From: Streptomyces hilarionis
GTDB lineage: Bacteria; Actinomycetota; Actinomycetes; Streptomycetales; Streptomycetaceae
NCBI RefSeq assembly: GCF_024539675.1
Contig: NZ_JAHHIT010000053.1
Span: 1-36,441 of the forward strand
Length of the DNA stretch: 36,441 bases
Direction: 5' to 3'
Within the stretch, counting starts at the first letter, position 1, and each line of letters starts with the position of its first letter. The position numbers were made by a program, and so were the translations under genes. The notes under the pieces are model-generated. The model saw only the letters and a list, made by a program, of their open reading frames with translations. It ran no database searches and was not told the origin of the DNA. Of this stretch, positions 19,255-27,532 are shown one piece after another.

Positions 19255-21299
19255 GCGGGGACCTCCAGGGGGTCGAGCTTGTTCGCTTTGCGGATCTCGT
19301 CGACGATGCGGCCGATGATTCCGGTGATGTCGAAGTCCTTCGGGGTGAAGACCGCGGCCACGCCCGCCGCCCTGAGCTGCTCGGCATCGCCATTCGGGAT
19401 GATGCCACCGGCGATCACCGGGATGTCTGTGGCACCGGCCACACGCAGCCGTTCGAGGACGTCCGGCACCAGCTGGGCGTGCGATCCGGAGAGGATGGAC
19501 AGGCCGACCGCGTGGACGTCCTCCTCCAGCGCGGCGTCCACGATCTGCTCGGGCGTCAGCCGGATGCCCTGGTAGACCACCTCGAACCCGGCGTCACGCG
19601 CGCGCACGGCTATCTGCTCGGCGCCGTTGGAGTGCCCGTCCAGGCCCGGCTTGCCGACCAGGAAGCGCAGCTTGCCGACGCCCATGTCCTTGGCGGTCAG
19701 GTCGACCCTGCGGCGGACGTCGGACATGGCCGAACCCTCCTCGGCGGGGACCGCCACCGGCGCCGACGACACGCCCGTCGGCGCGCGGAACTCGCCGAAC
19801 ACCTCGCGCAGCGCCCCGGCCCACTCGCCGGTCGTGACCCCGGCGCGGGCGCACTCCAGGGTGGCCTCCATGAGGTTGGCGGTGCCCTTGGCGGCCTCCT
19901 TCAGCTTCTCCAGCGCCTTGCACGGACGCGGGTGGTTGAAGGGCGGCTGGTACCGCGTGTCGCGCCAGTTCTCGAGGGAGGCGACGACGCGGGCCTCGAC
20001 CGCCGGGTCGACCGTCTGGATCGCGGTGTCCAGATCGGCCGTCAGCGGGTTCGGCTCGGTCGTCTCGAAGATGTTGACACCGATGATCTTCTCCTGCCCG
20101 GACTCGATCCGGGCCCGGCGCTCGGCGTGCGAGGAGACGAGCTGCGACTTGAGGTAGCCGGACTCGACGGCGGCCATGGCGCCGCCCATCTCCTGGATCC
20201 GCTCGATCTCCGCGAGGGAGGCCTCGACCAGCTCGGCGACCTTCGCCTCGACGACGTGCGAGCCCTCGAAGAGGTCCTCGTACTCCAGCAGGTCGCTCTC
20301 GTGGGCGAGGACCTGCTGGATGCGCAGCGACCACTGCTGGTCCCAGGGCCGGGGCAGCCCGAGCGCCTCGTTCCAGGCGGGCAGCTGCACGGCACGCGCG
20401 CGGGCGTCCTTCGACAGCGTCACCGCGAGCATCTCCAGCACGATCCGCTGGACGTTGTTCTCCGGCTGCGCCTCGGTCAGCCCCAGCGAGTTGACCTGGA
20501 CGCCGTAGCGGAAGCGGCGCTGCTTGGGGTTCTCGATGCCGTAGCGCTCGCGGGTGACCTGGTCCCAGATGCGGCCGAAGGCGCGCATCTTGCACATCTC
20601 CTCGACGAAGCGCACGCCGGCGTTCACGAAGAAGGAGATGCGGGCGACGACGTCGCCGAACTTCTCGGCCGGCACCTGGCCCGAGTCACGGACGGCGTCG
20701 AGCACGGCGATCGCGGTGGACATCGCGTACGCGATCTCCTGCACCGGCGTGGCCCCGGCCTCCTGCAGGTGGTAGCTACAGATGTTGATCGGGTTCCACT
20801 TCGGCATGTGGGACACCGTGTACGCGATCATGTCCGTCGTCAGGCGCAGGCTGGGCCCCGGGGGAAAGACGTGCGTCCCCCGGGACAGGTACTCCTTGAC
20901 GATGTCGTTCTGTGTCGTGCCCTGGAGCCTGGTGATGTCGGCGCCCTGCTCCTCGGCGACGACCTGGTAGAGCGCCAGCAGCCACATGGCGGTGGCGTTG
21001 ATCGTCATCGAGGTGTTCATCTGCTCCAGGGGGATGTCCTGGAACAGCCGGCGCATGTCGCCGAGATGGGCCACCGGCACGCCGACCCGGCCGACCTCGC
21101 CGCGGGCGAGGACGTGGTCGGAGTCGTAACCGGTCTGGGTCGGCAGGTCGAAGGCGACCGACAGACCCGTCTGGCCCTTGGCGAGGTTGCGCCGGTACAG
21201 CTCGTTGGACGCCTCGGCCGTGGAGTGCCCGGCGTACGTGCGCATGAGCCACGGCCGGTCCTTCTCCCGCTTTCCTTCGGCGAACTGACGCTCAGTCAT
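19251..21299 (-). CDS. meaA: Ethylmalonyl-CoA mutase (MeaA-type, adenosylcobalamin-dependent)
   Basis: 682 residues. The enzyme rearranges (2R)-ethylmalonyl-CoA to (2S)-methylsuccinyl-CoA. The large N-terminal catalytic barrel starts with [25 protein letters not shown] acyl-CoA mutase sequence and contains [30 protein letters not shown] and [18 protein letters not shown] short linker precedes the C-terminal B12 domain with the base-off motif D554-G-H556-S-N-G559, followed by GLSILSGSH and AGGIIPNGD. It is a single chain, unlike two-subunit methylmalonyl-CoA mutase. SD CGAGGT lies in the 17-nt gap after ccr. Methylmalonyl- and isobutyryl-CoA mutases are relatives, but the ccr neighbour fixes the assignment. 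Confidence 0.93.
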   Translation of the reverse strand: MTERQFAEGKREKDRPWLMRTYAGHSTAEASNELYRRNLAKGQTGLSVAFDLPTQTGYDSDHVLARGEVGRVGVPVAHLGDMRRLFQDIPLEQMNTSMTINATAMWLLALYQVVAEEQGADITRLQGTTQNDIVKEYLSRGTHVFPPGPSLRLTTDMIAYTVSHMPKWNPINICSYHLQEAGATPVQEIAYAMSTAIAVLDAVRDSGQVPAEKFGDVVARISFFVNAGVRFVEEMCKMRAFGRIWDQVTRERYGIENPKQRRFRYGVQVNSLGLTEAQPENNVQRIVLEMLAVTLSKDARARAVQLPAWNEALGLPRPWDQQWSLRIQQVLAHESDLLEYEDLFEGSHVVEAKVAELVEASLAEIERIQEMGGAMAAVESGYLKSQLVSSHAERRARIESGQEKIIGVNIFETTEPNPLTADLDTAIQTVDPAVEARVVASLENWRDTRYQPPFNHPRPCKALEKLKEAAKGTANLMEATLECARAGVTTGEWAGALREVFGEFRAPTGVSSAPVAVPAEEGSAMSDVRRRVDLTAKDMGVGKLRFLVGKPGLDGHSNGAEQIAVRARDAGFEVVYQGIRLTPEQIVDAALEEDVHAVGLSILSGSHAQLVPDVLERLRVAGATDIPVIAGGIIPNGDAEQLRAAGVAAVFTPKDFDITGIIGRIVDEIRKANKLDPLEVPA

Positions 21300-21316
21300 C
21301 TATGACCTCGGGTGTC

Positions 21317-22660
21317 TCAGATGTTGCGGAAGCGGTTGATGGCGTCGATGTGCTGGGCGCGCTTGGCCTCGTCGCGCACGCCCAGGCCCTCCTGGGGGGC
21401 CAGCGCGAGGACGCCGACCTTGCCCTGGTGGAGGTTGCGGTGCACGTCGTAGGCGGCCTGGCCGGTCTCCTCCAGGGAGTAGACCTTCGACAGCGTCGGG
21501 TGGATCTTGCCCTTCGCGATCAGCCGGTTGGCCTCCCAGGCCTCGCGGTAGTTGGCGAAGTGCGAACCGATGATCCGCTTCAGGGACATCCACAGGTAGC
21601 GGTTGTCGTACTGGTGCATGTAGCCCGAGGTCGAGGCGCACGTGGTGATGGTGCCGCCCTTGCGGGTGACGTACACGGAGGCGCCGAACGTCTCGCGGCC
21701 GGGGTGCTCGAAGACGATGTCGATGTCCTCGCCGCCGGTGAGTTCGCGGATGCGCTTGCCGAAGCGCTTCCACTCCTTGGGGTCCTGGGTGTTCTCGTCC
21801 TTCCAGAACCGGTAGTCCTCGGCGGTGCGGTCGATGATCGCCTCGGCGCCCATGGCCCGGCAGATGTCCGCCTTCTGCGGCGAGGAGACGACGCAGATCG
21901 GGTTGGCGCCGCCGGCCAGGGCGAACTGGGTGGCGTAGCTGCCGAGGCCGCCGCTCGCGCCCCAGATCAGGACGTTGTCGCCCTGCTTCATGCCGGCGCC
22001 GTTGCGGGAGACCAACTGCCGGTAGGCGGTGGAGTTGACGAGGCCCGGGGCCGCCGCCTCCTCCCAGCTCAGGTGGTCCGGCTTGGGCATCAGCTGGTTG
22101 GACTTGACGAGCGCGATCTCGGCGAGGCCGCCGAAGTTGGTCTCGAAGCCCCAGATGCGCTGCTCGGGGTCGAGCATCGTGTCGTTGTGGCCGTCCGAGG
22201 ACTCCAGCTCGACCGAGAGGCAGTGCGCGACGACCTCGTCGCCGGGGTTCCAGGCGTTGACGCCCGGGCCGGTGCGCAGGACGACGCCCGCGAGGTCGGA
22301 GCCGATGATGTGGTACGGCAGGTCGTGCCGCTTGGTGAGCTCGCTGAGCCTGCCGTAGCGCTCCAGGAAGGAGAACGTCGAGACGGGCTCGAAGATCGAG
22401 GTCCACACGGAGTTGTAGTTGACCGAGGAGGCCATGACGGCCACCAGGGCCTCGCCCGGCCCGAGCTCGGGCAGTGCCACCTCGTCCAGGTGGATCGACT
22501 TGCGCGGGTCCTTGTCCCGGGTCTCCAGGCCCGCGAACATCTCCGTCTCGTCCTTGTGCACGGTGATCGCGCGGTAGGACTCGGGGAGCGGCAGGGCGGC
22601 GAAGTCGGCCGGCGTCGAGTCCGGCGACTGGATCGCGTCCAGGATCTTCTGCATGGTCAC
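21317..22660 (-). CDS. ccr: Crotonyl-CoA carboxylase/reductase
   Basis: 447 residues. NADPH-dependent reductive carboxylation of crotonyl-CoA to (2S)-ethylmalonyl-CoA; also a source of butyryl-CoA and of the ethylmalonyl polyketide extender. It is an MDR-fold enzyme with the nucleotide loop GASGGLGSYATQ (~234-245). The CO2-holding residues known from the Kitasatospora enzyme (N81, F170, E171, H365) appear here as N81, F172, E173 and H367, the last three shifted by two. The GTG start at 22660 is favoured because GGAGG (22668-22672) is 7 nt upstream; ATG 22654 is in frame but 13 nt away. First gene of the five-gene operon; 442 nt of non-coding DNA precede it. Confidence 0.95.
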   Translation of the reverse strand: MTMQKILDAIQSPDSTPADFAALPLPESYRAITVHKDETEMFAGLETRDKDPRKSIHLDEVALPELGPGEALVAVMASSVNYNSVWTSIFEPVSTFSFLERYGRLSELTKRHDLPYHIIGSDLAGVVLRTGPGVNAWNPGDEVVAHCLSVELESSDGHNDTMLDPEQRIWGFETNFGGLAEIALVKSNQLMPKPDHLSWEEAAAPGLVNSTAYRQLVSRNGAGMKQGDNVLIWGASGGLGSYATQFALAGGANPICVVSSPQKADICRAMGAEAIIDRTAEDYRFWKDENTQDPKEWKRFGKRIRELTGGEDIDIVFEHPGRETFGASVYVTRKGGTITTCASTSGYMHQYDNRYLWMSLKRIIGSHFANYREAWEANRLIAKGKIHPTLSKVYSLEETGQAAYDVHRNLHQGKVGVLALAPQEGLGVRDEAKRAQHIDAINRFRNI

Positions 22661-22893
22661 GGTGTTGCCTCCGGCGGTGAACGCCCTGAGGGAGGGGCGC
22701 TGAGGGTTGCGGCGGTGCTGCTGAGGGTGTGGTGGAAGGTGCCGTCGGTTCGGCGGTGTGCTGTTCGGCAGCGCTTTGTGGCGCGGGAGGTTGCCTGTGA
22801 CGCAGGCGTCCGGGCGCGCGACCCATGAGGTCGCGGGGACAGCCGGCGAACGTGTGATCGCTGCGCGCCGGCCGCCCGGACTCCTTCAACGTA

Positions 22894-22908
22894 TGACACC
22901 GCGTGTCA
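22894..22908. promoter_or_regulatory. Palindromic operator candidate upstream of ccr
   Basis: TGACAC-CGC-GTGTCA, a perfect 6-bp inverted repeat with 3-bp centre, 234 nt before the ccr start. Size and position suit a dimeric repressor such as the neighbouring TetR protein. A second inverted repeat, GGCAC-TGA-GTGCC, is at 22917-22929. No second copy of either site was seen upstream of the dehydrogenase or TetR genes. Confidence 0.5.
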
Positions 22909-22932
22909 CCTCGCAAGGCACTGAGTGCCAGA

Positions 22933-22961
22933 AATTCTTCTCAGATGAAATCTTTACGCAA
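22933..22961 (-). promoter_or_regulatory. Candidate promoter for the ccr operon
   Basis: Within the only A/T-rich stretch of the 22661-23102 gap, TTGCGT (22961-22956) and AGAATT (22938-22933) on the minus strand are 17 nt apart. Transcription would start near 22926, leaving a ~265-nt leader that contains both inverted repeats. The rest of the leader shows no recognisable riboswitch. Confidence 0.3.
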
Positions 22962-23027
22962 CATATGAGCGATGATCGATCGAACGGGGTCCGAGGGCCG
23001 CGTCAAAAGGTGCCCTGACATGCCAAA

Positions 23028-23051
23028 ACGGCCACCCCGAGGGGTGGCCGT
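23028..23051 (-). terminator. Intrinsic terminator after the TetR gene
   Basis: ACGGCCACCCC (23028-23038) pairs with GGGGTGGCCGT (23041-23051); on the minus strand the stem is followed at once by TTTGG, making a short U-run counting the final stem base. It separates the TetR transcript from ccr. Confidence 0.75.
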
Positions 23052-23102
23052 CGGTGGCCTTCGGTGGCCGTCGTCACAGCGACGGCGGGACCGCGGAGGG
23101 AC

Positions 23103-23918
23103 TCAGCGCTCCTTGAGCGCCTGCTCGATGGTGCGCATGACCTCGTCCAGCGGGGCGTCGGTCCTGGCGACCGTCACCAGCACCTCGCCGTGCGCGGAGA
23201 CCGACGCCGGAGCCGGCTGCGGGGCTCCCGCGCCGCTGCGCCCGGCCCCGATGCCCGTGCCGAAGGTGCGGCGCACGATCGCGAAGGCGTGGTCGAGCTG
23301 GGCCTCCACGTCGCCCTGTCCGCCGGCCCTGAGCCAGCGCCGCAGCACGTGGTTGTGGGCGGTGACCACGGCGGACGCGGCGACCTCGGCCAGCAGCGGG
23401 TCGTCGTTGGCGTCGTCGTCGTGCGCGTGCTCGTCGAAGTGGCCGAGCAGGTAGCGGGTGAAGAGACGCTCGTAGCGGGCCACCGAGGCGATCTCCGCCT
23501 CGCGCAGGGTGGGCACCTCGCGCGTCAGCTTGTAGCGGGCGACCGAGATCTCCGGCCGGGCCGCGTACATCCGCATGACCTCCTTGATGCCACGGCACAC
23601 CGTGTCGAGCGGGTGCTCGTGCGCGGGGGCCGCGTTGAGGACGGCCTCCGCCCGGATCAGGGTGTCGTCGTGGTCGGGGAAGATCGCCTCTTCCTTGGAG
23701 CGGAAGTGACGGAAGAAGGTGCGCCGGGCGACCCCGGCCGCGGCCGCGATCTCGTCGACCGTGGTCGCCTCGTATCCCTTGGTGGAGAACAGTTCCATGG
23801 CCGCGGCCGCCAGTTCGCGGCGCATCTTGAGCCGCTGGGCGGCCGCGCGGCTGCCCGCGGCGCTCTCGGGCGCGTCGGGCGTGGCGGGTGTGCGTGAGGA
23901 CCTGGCGGGCTGGGACAT
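23103..23918 (-). CDS. TetR-family transcriptional regulator
   Basis: 271 residues. After a Ser/Pro/Ala-rich tail of ~25 residues comes the TetR DNA-binding domain: MRRELAAAAMELFSTKGYEATTVDEIAAAAGVARRTFFRHFRSKEEAIF, with the recognition helix at VARRTFFRHF. The ligand domain is helical with a His/Asp-rich loop (FDEHAHDDDANDDPLL), and there is a C-terminal extension of ~60 residues ending in an amphipathic helix. Between ccr and the hydroxyacyl-CoA dehydrogenase gene, it probably controls one or both in response to an acyl-CoA; this is inferred from location. ATG 23918 is chosen because TACGTT lies 6 nt upstream, as for leaderless mRNAs; ATG 23936 (six residues more) remains possible. Confidence 0.88.
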   Translation of the reverse strand: MSQPARSSRTPATPDAPESAAGSRAAAQRLKMRRELAAAAMELFSTKGYEATTVDEIAAAAGVARRTFFRHFRSKEEAIFPDHDDTLIRAEAVLNAAPAHEHPLDTVCRGIKEVMRMYAARPEISVARYKLTREVPTLREAEIASVARYERLFTRYLLGHFDEHAHDDDANDDPLLAEVAASAVVTAHNHVLRRWLRAGGQGDVEAQLDHAFAIVRRTFGTGIGAGRSGAGAPQPAPASVSAHGEVLVTVARTDAPLDEVMRTIEQALKER

Positions 23919-23924
23919 GACCTG

Positions 23925-23930
23925 AACGTA
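23925..23930 (-). promoter_or_regulatory. Candidate -10 box for leaderless TetR mRNA
   Basis: TACGTT on the minus strand ends 6 nt before the A of ATG 23918. Two direct copies of CTGCGCAC lie just upstream (23938-23956) and could be an autoregulatory site. Confidence 0.35.
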
Positions 23931-24054
23931 CTGCATGTGCGCAGCTCGGTGCGCAGGTCCGGGTCCCGCCCCGCCTCCGGCGGACGGGGACCGGCCGGCG
24001 GGCCCGAGCAGCCCGCCCCAGTCCCCGCGCGCCGGGCGGCGGTCGCCGAGCCCG

Positions 24055-25860
24055 TCAGCGGCGGGCATATTCGCGGAAGCCACGGCCGGTCTTGCGGCCG
24101 AGGCAGCCCGCGGCCACCAGGTGCTCCAGGAGCGGGGCCGGAGCCAGTCCCGGGTCGCGGAACTCGCGGTGCAGGACCTTCTCGATCGCGAGCGAGACGT
24201 CGAGTCCGACGACGTCCAGCAGCTCGAAGGGCCCCATCGGGTAGCCGCCGCCCAGCTTCATCGCCGCGTCGATGTCGTCGAGGGTCGCGTAGTGCTCCTG
24301 CACCATCTTGATCGCGTTGTTGAGGTACGGGAAGAGCAGCGCGTTCACGATGAAGCCCGCACGGTCCCCGCAGTCGACGGCGTGCTTCTTGATCCGGGCG
24401 CACACCTCGCGGACCGTGGCGTGGACGTCCTCTGCCGTCAGCACCGTGCGGACCACCTCGACCAGCTTCATCGCCGGCGCCGGGTTGAAGAAGTGCATCC
24501 CGATCACGTCCTGCGGACGCGAGGTGGCGCGGGCGCAGGCGACGACCGGCAGCGAGGAGGTCGTCGTGGCGAGGACCGCTCCCGGCTTGCAGACCTTGTC
24601 CAGGGCCGCGAACAGCTGCTGCTTGACCTCCAGGTCCTCGGCGACCGCCTCCAGGGCGAGGTCGACGTCGGCGAACGCGTCGTAGGAGCCGGCCGGGGTG
24701 ATCCGGTCCAGGATCTGCGCGGCGGCCTCGGCGGTCAGCCGGCCCTTGTCCACCGAGCGCGACAGCGACTTGCCGATCCGGGCCTTGGCGGTCTGCGCCT
24801 TCTCCTCGCTGCGGGCGGCGAGGACGACGTCGTAGCCGGCCTTGGCGAAGACCTCGGCGATGCCGGAGGCCATGGTGCCCGAGCCGGCGACGCCGACCGA
24901 GGAGACCGCACGCCCCGCCGTCCCGGCCCCGCCCGACAGCGGGGTCAGCGCGTCCGGGACGACCGTCGCGCTGCCGGGGGCGTCGTAGGTGTAGAAGCCG
25001 CGGCCCGACTTGCGGCCCGTCAGGCCGGCCTCGCTGAGCTGCTTGAGGATGGGGGCGGGCGCGTGCAGCCGGTCGTGGGACTCGGCGTACATGGCCTCCA
25101 GGACCGTGCGGGCGGTGTCCACGCCGATCAGGTCCAGCAGCGCGAGCGGGCCCATCGGCAGGCCGCAGCCGAGCCGCATGGCCGCGTCGATGTCCTCACG
25201 GGAGGCGTAGCGGGCCTCGTACATCGCGGCGGCCTGGTTGAGGTAGCCGAACAGCAGGCCGTCGGCGACGAAGCCGGGCCGGTCGCCCACCGCGACGGGC
25301 TCCTTGCCGAGCCCGAGGGCCAGCTCGGTGACGGCGGTGACGGCGGCCGGCGCGGTCAGCACCGAAGAGACCACCTCGACCAGCTTCATCGCCGGCGCCG
25401 GGTTGAAGAAGTGCAGGCCCAACACCCGTTCCGGGCGGGCGGATTCGGCGGCGAGACGGGTGACGGAGAGCGCGTTGGTGCCGGTGGCCAGGATGGTCTC
25501 GGGCCGCACGATCGTGTCCAGCTCGCGGAAGATCTGCTGCTTGATCTCGTACGACTCGGGGGCCACCTCGATCACGAGGTCGGCGTCCGCGGCCGTGCGC
25601 AGGTCGGTGGAGACGCGGACGCGGGCCAGGACGGCCGTGCGCTCCTGCTCGGTGAGCCGGCCGCGCTGCACGGCGCGGGCGGTGGAGCTCTCCAGCGCGC
25701 CGAGGGACCGCGCGGCCTGGGCCTCGCTGACGTCGACGCCGATCACGTCACGGCCGGCCCTGGCGAGGACCTCGGCGATGCCGGTGCCCATGGTGCCGAG
25801 GCCGATGACGGCGATCGTCTGGAGCGGGGACAGAGGGGTGTCGGACAGGGGAGCGGCCAT
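24055..25860 (-). CDS. Double-length 3-hydroxyacyl-CoA (3-hydroxybutyryl-CoA) dehydrogenase
   Basis: 601 residues made of two complete 3-hydroxyacyl-CoA dehydrogenases in tandem (~14-290 and ~320-601), each with a Rossmann domain and a C-terminal helical domain, offset by 306 codons. Probable role: acetoacetyl-CoA/3-hydroxybutyryl-CoA interconversion feeding crotonyl-CoA to Ccr. The second half has all catalytic positions known from human HAD: S435 (TTSSL), H456 (HFFNP), E468 and N506 (FIVNALL). The first half keeps H150 and E162 but has N129 and D200 at the Ser and Asn positions. Conversely, the nucleotide motif is canonical in the first half (GLGTMG, 20-25) and altered in the second (GSGTMA, A331). 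ATG 25860 has GGAG upstream. It is separated from TetR by 136 nt, so probably its own transcript. Confidence 0.92.
   Translation of the reverse strand: MAAPLSDTPLSPLQTIAVIGLGTMGTGIAEVLARAGRDVIGVDVSEAQAARSLGALESSTARAVQRGRLTEQERTAVLARVRVSTDLRTAADADLVIEVAPESYEIKQQIFRELDTIVRPETILATGTNALSVTRLAAESARPERVLGLHFFNPAPAMKLVEVVSSVLTAPAAVTAVTELALGLGKEPVAVGDRPGFVADGLLFGYLNQAAAMYEARYASREDIDAAMRLGCGLPMGPLALLDLIGVDTARTVLEAMYAESHDRLHAPAPILKQLSEAGLTGRKSGRGFYTYDAPGSATVVPDALTPLSGGAGTAGRAVSSVGVAGSGTMASGIAEVFAKAGYDVVLAARSEEKAQTAKARIGKSLSRSVDKGRLTAEAAAQILDRITPAGSYDAFADVDLALEAVAEDLEVKQQLFAALDKVCKPGAVLATTTSSLPVVACARATSRPQDVIGMHFFNPAPAMKLVEVVRTVLTAEDVHATVREVCARIKKHAVDCGDRAGFIVNALLFPYLNNAIKMVQEHYATLDDIDAAMKLGGGYPMGPFELLDVVGLDVSLAIEKVLHREFRDPGLAPAPLLEHLVAAGCLGRKTGRGFREYARR
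24451..24497. repeat. 47-bp exact direct repeat, copy in the dehydrogenase second half
   Basis: Identical over 47 bp to 25369-25415, 918 bp away. It encodes the HFFNPAPAMKLVEVV active-site strand in both halves, with synonymous positions also identical. Confidence 0.9.
25369..25415. repeat. 47-bp exact direct repeat, copy in the dehydrogenase first half
   Basis: Partner of 24451-24497. Flanking codons of the two halves differ at many synonymous sites, so identity here is local. Confidence 0.9.
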
Positions 25861-26394
25861 CGCGGACTCCAGGAATGAGGGTGACGACTAGAGGAACGCG
25901 CCCTGGTGCGCCCAGGAGACCTCTGCGAGGCCCGGGCGCACCGGGTGCACGGAAGATGCGCGGGTGTTGTCGCCGGGCTGCGAGCGCACACGCCCGGTGC
26001 CGTCGCCGCAGGCGTGCACACGCCCGGGGTCGAACGGCGGATCCGACCGGCCCTGTCCCGTGGCCGGGTCGTACAGCGGTACACGGGGTACCGAACCGAC
26101 ATCTCGCGGCGACTGCGTCACCAGGCCGCCACGAGGAGGTGCTGCGAGTGGGTGACTCGCTCGTATGAGCTTAACCGGTGGGTAACGAGCACGCCAGCCC
26201 CCTTTCGCGGATCCGTCGTGTGACGTGTTCCGCACCGCAACCGCGGGCGGCCGCACCGCGGGGCGCCGCCCCGGGCCGCCGCCGCGGGGCGGGGAGCGGC
26301 ACGGATCGCGCGGCGGCGCGGGTCGCGCGCCCGCCCGCGCTTCCGTGCGCCGCCGCGCGCCGTACGCCGCCGGAGCCTGTCCTAGGCTCGGCGC
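25861..26394. other. 534-nt intergenic region with divergent promoters and inverted repeats
   Basis: Separates the minus-strand dehydrogenase from the plus-strand HEAT gene. It holds GCGAGT-GGGTG-ACTCGC (26144-26160), an imperfect TTAACC-GGT-GGGTAA (26171-26185) and, on the plus strand, a strong SD AGGAGGT (26134-26140) followed by two tiny frames: GTG 26148-26168 (6 codons plus stop) and GTG 26152-26223 (23 codons plus stop). The left third (25861-26060) is plain GC-rich sequence with direct repeats of CACACGCCCGG. No RNA gene is recognised. Confidence 0.6.
26383..26388 (+). promoter_or_regulatory. -10 box for leaderless HEAT-repeat mRNA
   Basis: TAGGCT matches TAnnnT and lies exactly 6 nt before the ATG at 26395; no SD is present. 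This is the clearest leaderless promoter in the window. Confidence 0.6.
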
Positions 26395-26970
26395 ATGGAC
26401 GAAGAGTTGCGATCCCTCACGGAGCGCTTACGGCGCGAGTCCGGCGCGACGGCGGCGTACGAGCGGCTGGCGGTCGCCGCGGACCCCGACGAACTGGCAC
26501 AGGTGCTCACCGAGCCCGGGCAGCCGCTGTGGGCCAGGGAACTGGCCGCGTTCCGGCTCGGACTCGCAGGGGACCGGCGCGCCTTCGAGACGCTCGTCCT
26601 GCTGCTCAACCACCGCGACCCCCCGCGCTGCGCCTCCGCCGCCCACGCGCTCGCCCGCCTCGGCGACCCCCGCACCGCCCGCGCCGCCGCCGCCCTGGCC
26701 ACCAACGAACTGCGCGTCGCCTACGCCCTGCACCCCGTCCGGCTGCTGGTACGGCTGCGCGCGCCCGAGTCGGTGCCCGCGCTGATCACGACGCTCCAGC
26801 GACGGCTGCGGCCGCACGACCCCTACCGGCGGGTGGCCCTCGCCTGCGTCGAGGGGCTGGGCTCGCTGGGCGACGGCCGGGCCCGCCCGGTGCTGAACGA
26901 CGCCCTGGCCCACCCGGTGCTCGCGGAGGCGGCCGTGCACGCCCTCGCACGGATCCCCCGGCAGCGGTGA
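26395..26970 (+). CDS. HEAT-repeat protein with a TTA codon
   Basis: 191 residues of alpha-helical repeats: after a charged N-terminal helix, units such as LWARELAAFRLGLAGDRRAFETLVLLL, PRCASAAHALARLGDPRTARAAAALA, APESVPALITTLQRRL, and YRRVALACVEGLGSLGDGRARPVL follow each other, the pattern of HEAT/PBS-lyase-type repeats, which form a curved protein-binding scaffold. No enzymatic motif or signal peptide is seen. The partner is unknown. Residue 12 is encoded by TTA (26428-26430), the only in-frame TTA found in the window, so translation should depend on the bldA leucyl-tRNA, tying the protein to late growth. It converges on the GNAT gene with a 7-nt gap. Confidence 0.85.
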   Translation: MDEELRSLTERLRRESGATAAYERLAVAADPDELAQVLTEPGQPLWARELAAFRLGLAGDRRAFETLVLLLNHRDPPRCASAAHALARLGDPRTARAAAALATNELRVAYALHPVRLLVRLRAPESVPALITTLQRRLRPHDPYRRVALACVEGLGSLGDGRARPVLNDALAHPVLAEAAVHALARIPRQR

Positions 26971-26977
26971 CGGGCCC

Positions 26978-27532
26978 TCAGGAAGCCTCGTGGGGACGGT
27001 CTTTCAACGGCAGGCGTCCTCCGTGGCGCACCTCGGGCACGGCGACGCCCGCCACCTCGAAGGACTCCTCGGCGCCGTCCGCGTGCAGGCCGGCGCGCGC
27101 GTAGAAGCGGCGCGCCGTGACGTTGTCCCGGAGCACCCACAGCCGCAGGGCCGGGTGCCCCAGGGCCTCGGCCCGCCGCGCCGCCTCCCCGAGCAGGGCG
27201 CGTCCGACGCCGGTGCCGATGTGCTGGACGTCCGCGTAGAGCGCGTACAACTCGGCGTCCGGGGTGTGGACTTCGCCGTCCCGGCAGGGGCCGAGGGCCG
27301 CCCAGCCCACCACCGTCCCGGCGCGCACCGCCACCAGGTTCACCACACCGGCCCCGCCCTGCCCGAAGCCCGCCCGACGGAGCTCGGCGTCCTCGGCGAC
27401 GCTCAGCGCGTCCAGGTACGCCTGCGGCATCAGCCCCCGGTAGGCGTGCTGCCAGCCGCGCACGCGGATCTCGGAGACCCGCTCGACGTCCGCGAGCGTC
27501 ATCTCGCGAACCGGCGGGGCTTGCGCCGTCAT
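26978..27532 (-). CDS. GNAT-family N-acetyltransferase
   Basis: 184 residues. Acetyl-CoA-dependent transfer to an amine, substrate unknown. The GNAT fold is visible as REMTLADVERVSEIRVRGWQHAYRGLMP (strand 1, helices 1-2), VGWAALGPCRDG (strand 4), ELYALYADVQHIGTGVGRALLGEAARRAEALG containing the acetyl-CoA pyrophosphate loop Q-x-x-G-x-G/A (here QHIGTGVG), and LWVLRDNVTARRFYARAGLHADGAEE. Its ATG overlaps the RidA stop by 4 nt (ATGA), so the two are coupled. Confidence 0.9.
   Translation of the reverse strand: MTAQAPPVREMTLADVERVSEIRVRGWQHAYRGLMPQAYLDALSVAEDAELRRAGFGQGGAGVVNLVAVRAGTVVGWAALGPCRDGEVHTPDAELYALYADVQHIGTGVGRALLGEAARRAEALGHPALRLWVLRDNVTARRFYARAGLHADGAEESFEVAGVAVPEVRHGGRLPLKDRPHEAS

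Noticed and set aside
16702..19575. A 957-codon plus-strand frame across acyl-CoA dehydrogenase, MaoC and lyase genes
   Set aside because: It spans three well-supported genes on the other strand and reads as Leu/Val/Asp/His-rich filler.
26171..26185. TTAACC-GGT-GGGTAA as a site for an AccR-like acyl-CoA regulator
   Set aside because: It resembles the GTTAA-N6-TTAAC motif I recall only loosely, with wrong half-site orientation and spacing.
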